Source: Pithys albifrons albifrons (lineage: Eukaryota > Chordata > Aves > Passeriformes > Thamnophilidae). From it: a stretch of DNA of 64,000 nt. Positions 53,344-64,000 of this stretch are shown here, in pieces. Both the position numbers and the translations under genes were made by a program. The stretch covers positions 4,836,001 to 4,900,000 of the forward strand of contig NC_092480.1 of NCBI RefSeq assembly GCF_047495875.1. The letters are read 5' to 3'. How positions within the stretch are numbered: position 1 is the first letter of the stretch; each line of letters starts with the position of its first letter. Under the pieces are notes generated by a model. The model saw only the letters and a program-made list of their open reading frames with translations, had not been told where the DNA came from and searched no databases.

Positions 53344-55545
53344 CACCCCACAGGCAGCCCAGGGGGCTGAGCCTCACCCTGGATGGCACTTCCTAAGCCT
53401 TTTTGGAGCTGCAACTCATCTCACTTGGCAGGATGTGCCCAGCGGTGCCAGCCCCACCTGGAACCCTCCAGCTGCCCACACATCCCCCAGAGCAGTGACA
53501 GCCACGGGGATCACACCAGCAAAGCTACTCTCTTCTTTGGGAGGAAAATCTCAGTTTTACTGCCTGGGGAGAGCAAAGACCAGCAGCAGCACTGACTCCC
53601 AGCTGAGAGGGACCACGATGGGATTCCACCCAGAACTCAGGACCTGCCACCTCCCTCTGCTGCTCAATTCAAGCAAAGGTCTCTCCTTTGGGCAGCAGAC
53701 CAGAGCTAAGAGAAAATGAGGGTGAGTACACACAGAGCAGGGGAAATCACAGGAATTCAGAGAAAATAGGGGTTTTCAGCTGTTTGCTTTCCCTCTCAAC
53801 CTCGGGTTTGCTTTCCTTTTATCTATTCCTTTATTGTAAGCACAAAGCATTACCTATCTCCCAGTAACTCCTGGAGGAGCCCAGAGCTGAATTGATGGAC
53901 CCAGCAGAGAGGAAAGGAGCTTCCCACGTGTCCCCAACCCCAAGAAAATCTGGGATTTGGTGCCTTGCCATAAAGCAGGACAAAGGCACAACCAAGTCCC
54001 TCATGGCCCTCCTGCCTCCCTTAAAACCTGTCTCAGGTTTGCCTTCAGTGCATCGAGTAGAGAGAGAGAGAAATACAATCCTGGAAAACCTTTTAAAGCC
54101 TGCACAGCTCTCCCTTGATAGCACGTTGTTAAAAGGGATGTTATTGTGAGGGGACACAGTGAATCTATACAGTCAATGCTCCAGAACTTTAGTGGCAAAA
54201 CAACTCAATAGCCTCAATTGACTGCATGAAATTCTATCATTTTACCACTACAAAGAGAGAAGGCAGGAGGAGAAAGAATAAATAAGAGACTACATTGCAT
54301 TTGTCTTTCGCTACCTCCCTGGGCAAGAGCATCTCAATCCTTGTCCTTAGCACAATGTGAGCCAACTCCTAATGGCTACAACAAAAAAAATGAAAAGCCA
54401 AATACCTCTCAAATGCATTCCCACACTCCAGAGCTGCTCTCCTGACTACCACAAAAAGAGCAGCCTCGGCAGCACAAAGACTCCAGCGTCATCCCCAGGC
54501 AGCTGCCTTGATTACCACCTTCCCTCTGATGAAGATGACGTGGGATATGATTAAAGATGCTCTGAAAAGACACACAAGTAATAGAGGAGAACTTTTTCCC
54601 TCCTTTCCCCAGCTAGGTCACTAGGTGTTCCTCCTTAGAGGCTCATTTCTTATTCCAAATTTGTCCAGACCCTGCTCTTCTTCATCAGCTGAAGAGCCCC
54701 GAGACCGCCGGCGCCTCGATTGTTCCTCTCCTGCTGATTGGGCTTTGTGGCTCTTGGGAAGCTTCTGCCTGATGGCAGGAATCTGCCTGCACCCTCCACT
54801 GCCTGCACTTGAGGGGGCTCCAAGGCCTGCTGGAGGGTTCAGAACATCACAAAGAACCAGAAAGTATTTCTCTCCTAAAGCCAAACCCCTGCTTAGCTTC
54901 TTTTCCCCCTCTATCTTTTTTCGTGCTGTACATTCAGGAATTCAGCTGCTTTTGCCACAGTGATGAGGAAAGATGCCAATCACTCTGAGCTGTCCTCAAT
55001 CCATCTGCAGGAGGGAGAGAAAAGATGCTTTTATTTGGGGGAGCACAATCCAGCAGCCAGGTCAGTGGGCTGAGCGAGCAGCCAGGTGGCATTTTTGGGG
55101 GAAAGTCACAGCACTGCCCTGGTTCCCCTCCCATTTTTCCCCCCTTTCTGCCCTTCTCTGCCATCTGACACACAGGCTGGTTCCTTGTCCCCCATCCAAA
55201 CTCCAGCTGCCTCCCTGCAAATGCTGATGAGCGATGCCACCGAAACCAGGGCATGCAGGGCTGAACATCTGTGCTTCCAGGAAAACCTCTGGATTTAGGG
55301 AGTGAAAACCAAGAAACCCTCTGGATTTAGGGGGTGGAGAAGGGAACAGCACAGGCAGCAGGGCTTTGCTTCAGTCCCTCTGTGCCTCCAGCCCTCTGCC
55401 TGACCCAAACTCCTCTCCCCAGCCCTGGGATCCATCCCCATCCCCTATTCCACAGAGCCAGCGTGGGATCAGCACACGGATGCCAGGAGGGGCTGTGCCA
55501 ACATGTGCAGCTTCCCCCGTGAAAGGCAACACCTGCCTGGATACC
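53344..55545. other. Unique sequence, no gene recognised
   Basis: No convincing exon or repeat. A 32-bp-period imperfect duplication of CCTCTGGATTTAGGG lies at 55286 and 55318. Positions 54030-54260 are A/T-moderate without clear elements. Frames up to about 140 codons lack domains. Confidence 0.42.
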
Positions 55546-55745
55546 TCATTGCAGGCAATTGATATTCTACCAAGCATCTTTGGAAAATAATCTGCAAACA
55601 AGACGCTGCAGGCTATAAAATCACTCCCTCTCCTTCTCCTTAGATCGCAGCTTAATAAAAGCGTAACACGAGGCAGGCGAGGAAACGGCCACACTTTGCC
55701 CAACCACATCATCCCTTTGTGTATTATTAATGGGTTTCAAGTTGT
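55546..55745. other. Candidate CNE
   Basis: Unique sequence: GGCAATTGATATTCTACC, GGAAAATAATCTGCAAAC, GGCTATAAAATCACTCCC, GATCGCAGCTTAATAAAAGC, GTAACACGAGGCAGGCG, GTATTATTAATGGGTTTC. CpG retention and A/T cores fit an enhancer-type element. CTATAAAAT at 55613 resembles a TATA box but nothing downstream supports a transcript. Confidence 0.45.
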
Positions 55746-58700
55746 ACCAGGTTTCCTGGGGCGGGAGGGAGAAGGGGGTCTCTGGCTGTGCAGGAGAGTT
55801 GGTTCTTTTCCTTTCAAGGTTTGCTAAGAAAAGTCTCACTTAGCAGAGCAGCAGAGAAAGAAGGTGGCACTTACACCTCTGGCTCCCCGCAATGCTCGCG
55901 GTGAGGATCGATAGGGAAAGTCATTTGGGGCTTATCTCTGCTGAAGGACACGAGGTGGAGGAGTTGCAGCCAAATCAGGTGGAAAAGGCATTGGGAGAAT
56001 GGGAGAAAGGAGGTGCAGATCCAGACACAGCAGTTTTGGAGAGCAGAGTGGGGCCTGAAGTGTTACACTGGTGTTTTACAGCTGATGCCTCTCACCCAAA
56101 GCTTTCACCAGCACTCCTTTGCTACATAAAATCATGGAATTAGGTTTGGAGGAGACCTTTAAGATCTTGCTGGGTCCCTGCTGGGTTTGAAGCAGCTCAG
56201 GGCAGAGATCTCCTCCCTGATCACCACAACACATCACACAGGGACTCTGGTACAGGTCTGCAACCTCCTCCCACCCCTCAGCAGGGATGTGGTTTCAGGG
56301 ACAGGCAGAAGCATCTCCAAAAGCCCCCAGAATGGACCCAGCAGCTCCCTGGATGCTGCAGAGCCCATTGGAGAGCAGCTCTGAGATGCTGAGCACTCCC
56401 ATCTGAGGGGTTTCTGCATCACCTGGACTAGGAAGGCTTTTTCAGTGGGGAAGAAAGGCTTGGAGCATCCATCAGAACCCCGGGAGCAGCACGGGCAGGA
56501 AACCAACTGCTGAGGCTTCTGATAATTTTCCCACTCCTACTAAAAATGTGCAATGTATTGTCTGTTTGGGAGCAGTTGAAGTTGCTTCATTTCATACAGT
56601 AAATTAACCTGATGTCTTTAATAGGGGATTTTTATTTGGTGTCAAGCCCCAGCTGTTACCCCAAACCTTGGGACTCCAGCTATTGAAACTTCTCCCTGGA
56701 TACGGAGCCCAAAGTGCTGCTGGGGCAGAGGGTTTGGTGACACTCAGAAATAAATGGCTCAATCATTTCTAAACACCCCAGCTATTTACTGCTGCCACCT
56801 GACCCAAGAGATTTCTGGAAGCAAAACTGCTTTGTAGATTTACCCAATGGAAAACAAGGCACTGGGAGCCCTCCTGGAGTGCAGACCCTTCCCCAGCTCC
56901 TGCAGGACATGTAAATTCCCTCTAGGATTCCCTCCCTAAAAACCCTGGCCAGGGAGAAGATCAAGGTTTTCTCTCCTGGCAGGGCTTGGTCTCGACTTTC
57001 TTTCAGACTGAAGCCCAGATGGGAGCTCAGCTCCTGGGCTGGAAACTGCTCCTCTTTGTGACAGGGATGAACTGCAGGACGTGGCCAGGCTGATTCCAGA
57101 TGGGCAAATATCTGCCCCCTCCACTCCCTGCTGTGGCTACTGGGCCTCTACAGCACTTTAATGGGACCAGAACTAGTGGCCAAGCTGGGAGTTCACCAGC
57201 CCTTGCTCTGCCAGAGGCACCAACTGTTGAGATTAAAAACTGTCCCTGAGATTTTAAATTTCTGAGAGGGGATGAGCAGCTCCTGGGGAGCAAAGATGTG
57301 GCAATTTCTTTAACCTGCATGAAAAAAACAGCAAAGTGGCAACCATGGCTCTGAGCAGACACTTTCTGCAAGGCAAAACTCCTGCACTCCAGAGGATCCA
57401 GCTCCCCTTCTTTCTGCCCCACTCCCTCCTCCTCCTGCTTCCCATCCCAACCACTCTGCTGGATCCACGCCTGGTTAAGCAGCTGACAAATGCCCTCAAT
57501 TCATTTTCTCCTTTCCCCTATCTGGGGTGCCACTGACATTTTGATATTTCCCTCTGAGATTATCCTTCACATAATGAATTTTCTCCCCAACCCTTCCTTT
57601 TTTTTTTTCTTTCTTTTTTTTTTTTTTGGTGCCTTTTGGCTTTGCCAACACCCTCTCCCTCTCAACTCCGCCGACTCCAGGAGCACGCCCGACACAAGAT
57701 GAATCGCCCGGAGACTCCTGGTGCATCCTTCTTTACACTTCACATCCTCCCCCCACCCATGAGAAATGAGTTTTTTCCTCATCCATCATAAGTCAGCGTG
57801 ACAAGGCTGTCGTTCTCTGCTGCTGCATCGTTGTATCATGAGCCTCTCCGTCCCGCTTGGCTGAGCAACCAGTTCCCTGCCAGCAGCTGGGACCTTTCCG
57901 AAGGGCTTTCTCTTGTGTCGGGAATTTGGGCACGGAGAAAAAGTTATTCCGGAGCTTTTCCAGCCTCCAAATTGCTCCAGTTACATCCTGAGTGGTTCAG
58001 GTGGTGTTAATGGCAAGGAGGAGCCCTGGAAGGAGGAGCTGGAAAGGGAAACACTGAGGGATGGAGCACCTTTATCACTCCCACGAGGTCTGACTGTGAG
58101 CCAGGAATAGCTGTCCACAGATCCTGCCTTTTTATCCCACTTGTCAATAAGAAAACCCCAAACCTGAGCAATGGCATCAAAACCAAAGGAATAAAAGGTA
58201 AAGTTGCCAATTCTCACCTCTCCAATAAACTGCAAGTGTTTCACTTCAATTTTCCTCCTGTAACATCAATCAGAGCAGAGAATTTCTGCCTTAGGTACTA
58301 TTTGATAAAGGATATTTTTTCTGGCAACTTCCACTTGCTCAGAAATTCCTCTCAGTTCTGGGACAGAGGGAATTTGGAGTGGTGAACTCACCTACTCTGA
58401 ATTCAGGCAACACAAAGCCCATCAGAAAGCTGGAAACTCCTGCTGACTTTAGGAGCAACCCACTGCTTTCACTTCATGCTGAGCATCCTTCCTGGGAAAG
58501 GCAGTTTTGTGGGAGTCTGGAGAGGCACTGGCAGGGGTTGGAGTGAGGATGGCAGGGACAACAGGGGGAAACCACAGGCAGGAGAGGGGCAGATGGCTCT
58601 GTGCTGCCTGCTGCCACCTGGTCCTGCATCCAAGCTTGTTTCCATGACAATTGCAGGTAATTTCAAGTCATGAAAAGAAAGGCAAGGAAAGCTGTCCAAG

Positions 58701-58747
58701 AGAGGTGGAGAAGTGACAGCCCCGTTGTTGGGACTGGACCCCCGTGG
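55746..58747. other. Unique sequence; T-rich tract and CNE candidates
   Basis: No gene recognised over 3 kb. A possible 40-bp CR1 remnant lies at 56131-56168 (AAATCATGGAATTAGGTTTG). Positions 56525-56640 are AT-rich. Positions 57598-57627 are T-rich. Positions 57660-57960 retain CpGs (GCACGCCCGACACAAG, GAATCGCCCGGAGACTCC, GTCAGCGTGACAAGGC) and may be a conserved element. Confidence 0.4.
58612..58623 (-). promoter_or_regulatory. CTCF-like near match
   Basis: Reverse complement GACCAGGTGGCA matches 11 of 12 core positions and continues as GCAGCAGG, like many real CTCF sites. Same orientation as the three other candidates. Suggestive only. Confidence 0.33.
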
Positions 58748-59186
58748 GCAACGAGGCTGGAGAAGGGACTGGAGCACAAGTGCTGTGGGGAGAGGCTGAG
58801 GGAGCTGGGGGTGTTCAGCCTGGAGAAGAGGAGGCTCAGAGGTGACCTCAGCACTGTCTGGAACTGCCTGAAGGGAAGTTCTGGCCAGCTGGGGGTTGGT
58901 CTCTTCTCCCAGGCACTCAGCAATAGGACAAGGGGGCACGATGGGCTCAAGCTCTGCCAGGGGAAATTGAAGTTGGAGAGCAGAAAGAAATTCTTTGCAG
59001 AGAGAGTGCTCAGGGATTGGAATGGGCTGCCCAGAGAGGGGGTGGATTCCCCATCCCTGGAGGTTTTTCAGCTGAGCTTGGCCGTGGCACTGAGTGCCAT
59101 GATCTGGTAAAGGGACTGGAGTTGGTGCAAGGGTTGGACTTGATGATCTTGGAGGTCTTTTCCAGCCCAATCCATTCTGTGATTCT
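58748..59186 (+). mobile_element. Young CR1 LINE, ORF2 C-terminus plus 3' UTR
   Basis: About 440 bp, beginning GCAACGAGGCTGGAGAAGGG. The frame for the last ~120 ORF2 residues is uninterrupted ([19 protein letters not shown] to the stop after SAMIW). Carries the lineage variant AAGTTCTGGCCAGCTGG also seen in the 49155 copy. The tail is short (CCATTCTGTGATTCTC). 5'-truncated and inactive. Confidence 0.96.
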
Positions 59187-60784
59187 CTCAGCTCTACTGG
59201 ATAAATCACTGCATTTTGTGTCACCCTCGTGGTGAAGAGCCTGGACCCCTTCCCATGCCAGGTCTCCACAGCACCTGCCCCCCTCAGTGAAGCCACGCAC
59301 AGTTTGGAGAGTCAGGAGCAGGGAAGGAACATTCCTGGGAATCCCTCACAACAGAAGCAGGAAAAAGCTCCCAGCCATCCACCCTCTTGTCATTCCAAGA
59401 CAACCAGCTCAGCTGGGAAAAGAAGATTTAAGTGTGTTTGCTTCAAACCCCCCAAAGTGAGTTCCCTCCCACCTGCCATGATCTCCTAAGTCAGCTCCTT
59501 GGAGCACTTGGGCAAGAGAGGAATGAGCCAGGGAATTGTGCTGCTCTCACCCTGCAAGGCCAGTGCCTGGAATTACCCAGCTTGGATACCATGATTTCAA
59601 CCTGCTAGTTCACTTCCTAATTTCTTTTATCTGCAGGCAAAGATCTTTCCACCCCAAAACGAGAATCCCAGTTTTCCAATTCCTTATTCAGCCTCCTGCA
59701 AAGAGCTGACTCAGCATTACAGCGAGCAGGAAACCTCTCTCCCACTCCCGAGGTCATGGAAAAACTTTGCAGCTCTTTAATGTCACTCCTGAGCACTGGA
59801 CAGTGTCACAAATGTCACCTTGCAACGATGGAGTAAACTCAGAGTAAACAGTGAACATCCATCCCCTGGGTGTGCAGTCGAGCCAAAGCCCAGAGATCTC
59901 CAACTGCCAACACTTCAAAGTCACAAAGGCAAGATATATATATATATATTTTATTTTTTTTTAAACTCTCAGGCTCATTAGTCCAGTTCAAGCTGTGTTG
60001 CTCCACTAGAAAGGGTCTGATGAGGCTGGTTTTATTCCCTACTGGTACCTTATTTTTCCCTTTAACTTTTGGAAGTTAAAGTTTTCAAAGAGATCTGCTC
60101 AAAACTCGCCTTCTGTAAATCCATATTAACTAATTCCATGCAAACCTGTGGAAGGTGCTCCCAGTATTGTTGATCCCAAACCTTCAGCAGGAGTTTAGTC
60201 CTTAAAAAAAAATCAGATTGGAAAATACTGGGGTGGTTTTTTCACCTTTCTAACCTAGAAGCTGCTTTTGGTCTGTGCTTTGGAGTTGTTTTCTTGCCCC
60301 AAGGGAAGAGAAGATTTCTCCCTGCCATTCTAAAATCCTCTATATGATTGCAAAGGCTGGACACTTAGAGAGAATGGGAGAGAAATTCAAGTGCTGTGGC
60401 AATACCTGCTGAATGCAAACTGCAAAATAATTGGGGACTCGAGGTGCTCGTGGCTTTTCAGAGTGAAGAAATAACTCTTTTCTAGGAATAATCCCCCAAA
60501 CAAATCATTCCTGAGCATTTGCTCAGACAAGTTAGAAGGAAAAACAGAGATGCCCCAACAGGCCAGTCGTGACATACACAGTGCAAGAGGTGGGAACCTC
60601 CCAAATGAATCAAAGCTGCTCATCCTGAGCCCAGGAGAGGGGCAGAGAGGGATGGGGAAGGTGGGACTCAGAGGGCTTTTGGGGACACAGTCACGAGCCT
60701 TGTGGGGTGGGACCTTAACCCTAAAAAGGATGTGGAGCTGCCAGAGTAGGACCAGAGGAACCAGAGGGGTTGGAGTCCCTCTGC
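59187..60784. other. Unique sequence, no gene recognised
   Basis: A (TA)n run with a following T-rich stretch lies at 59934-59963. Positions 60050-60150 are AT-rich (CTTTTGGAAGTTAAAG, ATCCATATTAACTAATTCC). No repeat family or coding potential found. Confidence 0.42.
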
Positions 60785-61161
60785 TCTGGGACAGGCTGGG
60801 AGAGCTGGGGGGGTCACCTGGAGAAGAGAAGGCTCCAGGGACACCTGAGAGCTCCTTGCAGTGCCTGAAGGGGCTCCAGAAGAGCTGGAGAGGGATTTTG
60901 TAGTACCAGAACAAGAGGGAATGACTTCCCACTGCCAGATGGGATATTGGGAAGAAATTGTTCTCTGTGAGGGTGGGCAGGCCCTGGCACAGGTTGGGCA
61001 GAGAAGCTGTGGCTGCCCCAGCCCTGGGAGTGCCCAAGGCCAGGTTGGACAGGGCTTGGAGCAACCTGGGCTGGTGGGAGGTGTCCCTGCCCATGGCAGG
61101 GGGTAGAATGAGATGATCTTCAAGGTCCCTTCCAATCCAACCCATTCCATTATTCTGTGAT
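60785..61161 (+). mobile_element. CR1 LINE 3' fragment, long
   Basis: About 377 bp of sense CR1 from the ORF2 end (CTGGAGAAGAGAAGGCTCC, GGGACACCTGAGAGCTCC) through GATGGGATATTGGGAAGAAA, GTGAGGGTGGGCAGGCCCTG, GTTGGGCAGAGAAGCTGTGG, CTGGTGGGAGGTGTCCCTGC, GGTCCCTTCCAATCCAACCC to ATTATTCTGTGATG. The ORF2 part is frame-broken. It belongs to a different subfamily from 20189. Confidence 0.95.
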
Positions 61162-62201
61162 GCCACGAGTCTGTTTCTGGCACGCTCACACATTTTGCAA
61201 ACTCTGCTGGGACATGCACAGACCTCACCAGCTCTGCCTCCACCCGGGCAGGAAATATCAGCTGCATTAGCAGCACAATCTCAATTCCATCTCCCTCAGG
61301 ACAAATGCAATTCCTGGCACTGCAGGAGGTCCAGAGGACCCAGATTTACATCTCTCCAGCTGAGATGTTTAGAGTGAGAGGCAAGATGTCCTTCTCACCC
61401 ATGTAATTCCCTCCCTGCTCTGGCAGGTGACAGATACACCTGAGATGGTGACAGCTCTCGCCATGCTGTCTTAGGAATGGACACTCAGGAATCCCAATCC
61501 TTCCACTTCCAGAAAAAACCCTCAGATCTCAAAAACAATCATCCCTAGAGATCTCACAGCAGTTCCAAATCCTGCAAGTGAAGGAGACAGACACCCCTGA
61601 CTTTCTGTCCCATCTGAGCCAACTCCTGCCCATCACTTCCCCCCATGCCCCATCCTCACCCACCTGGTAGCTGCAGGCAATGCCCAGGGTGCCCCAGTGC
61701 CCCCCACCTCCTTTTTCCCCCACCAAGGTTTGATATTGTGAGGGATAAACAGCTGGAGAAGGACATAGAGAGGGAAAATCTCCATAAGGGAGGTGATGGA
61801 AGCTCCACGTGTCATGAGCTGCAGCCAGCAAGGCTAAATTGAGCCTTCAGGCCCTGCTCCTCCCAGGAACAGGAGCAGGGGAGATTAATCAACAGAACCA
61901 TCCTTGTCCTTCTTTTTATGGTTCTTTTTTCCCAGCGATGTCTGAGCACAGCACTAGACCCAGGATCAATAGGTGGGGAATGTGGGTAATAACTGGCCTT
62001 TAAGAAGACAGCTGGGACCTGCATGTCCAGCTCGACTACAAATCCCAGTCCTGCCTGACAGGCATGACTTTGGCACACAGTCCTCTCGAGGGAGGTCACT
62101 GGAGAGAGGCCAACAGCCAGAGATGCTCCAAGGACTCAGTTCCTCTCTTGGCCCCCACATAAGGAAGGGGTGCAGGACCTCAGTTTCATGGAGCTGCAGG
62201 A
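61162..62201. other. Unique sequence, no gene recognised
   Basis: GC-moderate unique DNA leading into the minisatellite. No repeat or domain-bearing frame. Confidence 0.42.
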
Positions 62202-62884
62202 AGGATGGTTGGAATCAGACCCCAGAATACAGAAGGATGGTTGGAATCAGACCCCACAATACAGAAGGATGGTTGGAATCAGACCCCCAGAATACAGAAG
62301 GATGGTTGTAATCACACCCTCAGAATACAGAAGGATGGCTGGAATCAGACCCCAGAATACAGAAGGATGGTTGGAATCAGACCCCACAATACAGAAGGAT
62401 GGTTGGAATCAGACCCCCAGAATACAGAAGGATGGTTGGAATCAGACCCCAGAATACAGAAGGATGGTTGGAATCAGACCCCAGAATACAGAAGGATGGT
62501 TGGAATCAGACCCCACAATACAGAAGGATGGTTGGAATCAGACCCCCAGAATAGAGAAGGATGGTTGGAATCAGACCCCAGAATACAGAAGGATGGTTGG
62601 AATCAGACCCCACAATACAGAAGGATGGTTGGAATCAGACCCCCAGAATAGAGAAGGATAGTTGGAATCAGACCCCAGAATACAGAAGGATGGTTGGAAT
62701 CAGACCCCAGAATACAGAAGGATGGTTGGAATGAGACTCCCAGAATACAGAAGGATGGTTGGAATCAGACCCCCAGAATACAGAAGGATGGTTGGAATCA
62801 GACCCCCAGAATACAGAAGGATGGTTGGAATCAGACCCCCAGAATACAGAAGGATGGTTGGAATCAGACCCCAGAATACAGAAG
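62202..62884 (+). repeat. 32/33-bp minisatellite, about 21 units, trimeric higher order
   Basis: Unit: GGATGGTTGGAATCAGACC followed by CCAGAATACAGAA. Three types recur: A (CCCCAGAAT, 32 bp), B (CCCCACAAT, 32 bp) and C (CCCCCAGAAT, 33 bp). Order read by eye: A B C, variant, A B C, A, A B C, A B C, A, A, variant, C C C, A. ABC therefore behaves as a 97-bp higher-order unit. Units 11 and 14 share an ATAGAG change, confirming block copying. Frames are open on both strands only because the unit lacks stops. Confidence 0.95.
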
Positions 62885-63029
62885 GCTTCTGATCCATCCA
62901 TCCTTTCAAGCTCTTCAACACTCCATCCACTATCAGTACCCACCAGTCAGTGTAAGATAAATATAACTCAGGTTTGCAAAGGAGCCACTGGGACAGCTTG
63001 GGATTTTGAGGCACCTGCAGACCAGGAAT
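62885..63029. other. Unique spacer
   Basis: Short unique sequence between the minisatellite and a CR1 fragment; no feature. Confidence 0.35.
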
Positions 63030-63310
63030 GGTTGGAGAAGGATTTTGGACAAGGGCCTGGAGGGATAGGACAAGGAGGAATGGCTCCCCACTGCCAAAGG
63101 GCAGGGTGAGATGGGATAGGAGGGCGATGAGGCTCTGTCAGAGGTTGCCCAGAGAAGCTGTGACTGCCTCGTTCTTGGAGTGTGGATTGGATGGGACTTG
63201 GAGCAACCTGGTCTAGTGGAAGGTGTCCCTGCCCATGAAGGGGGTTGGATCAAGAGGAGCTTTAAGGTCCCTTCCAACCCAAACCATTCTGGGAAGGTTC
63301 AATGATGAAG
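63030..63310 (+). mobile_element. CR1 LINE 3' fragment
   Basis: Sense oriented, about 280 bp: GAAGGATTTTGGACAAGGGC, GGGATAGGACAAGGAGGAAT, GTTGCCCAGAGAAGCTGTG, GGATGGGACTTGGAGCAACC, CTAGTGGAAGGTGTCCCTG, GGTCCCTTCCAACCCAAACC and a decayed tail (GGTTCAATGATGAAG). Internal deletions near 63110 and 63175. Confidence 0.93.
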
Positions 63311-64000
63311 ACAGGGAGGAGAGCACAGCCTGATGGGTCAGACCTATGAGCATCATCATCTTCACTCAGAGCCCACAGCAGTCAAAAAAAACCAGCACAA
63401 GCCCTGCACAAGCTCCTCAGCCTTATCCTGAGCAGCCCCAGAGCCTCAGAGCTGTTCTGATCCAGGTGGGGAGGCAGCACAGCCCCCCAGGAGAAGCACC
63501 CACCCACCTGCAGCACCCAGTGAGGACAGGGCTGAGGGAAGGGACAGCCCAGCAGGGATAGCAAACAGGATTCCTGCACCAGGAAACATCCCAGCTGGAT
63601 CTCCAAGCAGGCTGGGGGCTGTGTGTGACCTGGAGTGATGGTTATTATGCGAGTCAGGCAGCTCTGGTGACAATCCCACATCTCTCAGAGGCAGCACAGG
63701 TGGCTGCCTGCACCTGGGAACGTGTGCTGGGAATCCAGGGCTGCTCTGGGAGAGCTGCAACCCTCGATGTGCTTTTTTCCATTGACTCAGGACCTCAAAT
63801 CCCCTCAAAATCCTTCATGGCTCACTGAGACTCCACTCCACGAAGCTCCACCAAGTTTCAGCAGAGAGCAGCCCCTCTAAGGGAGCCACCTGAGACAGGG
63901 CAAGCCACGCAGAGAGGATGGACTTAACTCATATCCTGGCCACCAAAAGCATCCCAAGGCCTGGCTAATGACCTTTCCCATCCTGTCGAGGCATTAATCA
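63311..64000. other. Unique sequence, no gene recognised
   Basis: GC-moderate sequence to the window edge. Frames up to 120 codons without domains. The last 30 bases (CTAATGACC, GAGGCATTAATCA) may begin another element outside the window. Confidence 0.4.

Noticed and set aside
55613..55622. TATA box and promoter
   Set aside because: A TATAAAA-like string in AT-rich DNA with no initiator, exon or CpG island downstream.
58469..59296. 275-codon minus-strand frame
   Set aside because: Mostly the antisense of a CR1 ORF2 remnant; the same antisense peptide recurs wherever a young CR1 lies, for example at 20158-20631 and 24235-24618.
62202..62884. CRISPR array
   Set aside because: Units abut with no unique spacers, the genome is vertebrate, and unit lengths are those of a minisatellite. 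The same applies to 18361-18864.

Overview
The window looks like vertebrate nuclear DNA from a bird, most likely a songbird. This rests on about two dozen 5'-truncated CR1 LINE fragments ending in the avian ATTCTRTG-type tail, and on two copies of a SINE with a tRNA-Ile-like head and a CR1-like tail, an architecture I know from the zebra finch element TguSINE1. The rest is long non-repetitive sequence broken by purine/pyrimidine microsatellites and minisatellites. I see no bacterial features such as operons, ribosome binding sites or CRISPR.

I find no protein-coding gene, processed pseudogene, rRNA, functional tRNA or recognisable miRNA. Every long open frame is explained by a simple repeat, a minisatellite, a CR1 reverse-transcriptase remnant, or chance in GC-rich DNA. 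The window is best read as intergenic sequence or a large intron. Many 100-400 bp blocks are AT-rich, keep TAAT/ATTA homeodomain-like motifs and CpGs, and lack repeats, which is how conserved non-coding (enhancer-type) elements often look. Conservation cannot be seen from one sequence, so these calls are tentative.

Layout. 1-9 kb: AT-rich block, a GGGA array (1863-2212), two CR1 fragments, a 166-bp tandem duplication (5027-5358) and a CTC tract. 9-18 kb: a 541-bp GGAAA array, a GGAGAA array, five CR1 fragments, two full CTCF-core matches (13647, 14711) and a poly-C run next to a strong CNE candidate (17745-17990). 18-25 kb: a 14-unit 36-bp minisatellite, two long young CR1 copies, a block with two POU octamers and a MIR-like stretch, and an 856-bp polypyrimidine minisatellite. 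25-35 kb: a CpG-retaining block, a pair of inverted ~340-bp repeats about 1.9 kb apart, one SINE copy and strong CNE candidates at 32.6 and 34.1 kb. 35-48 kb: mostly unique sequence with several CNE candidates and CR1 copies. 48-54 kb: two adjacent CR1 copies, the first holding a perfect 37-bp-arm palindrome, plus CNE candidates at 48.5 and 52.4 kb. 54-64 kb: unique sequence, CR1 copies, and a 21-unit 32/33-bp minisatellite with three-unit higher-order structure.

No multi-gene system is present. What deserves attention is structural (inverted repeats, higher-order minisatellites, CR1 lineages) and possibly regulatory.
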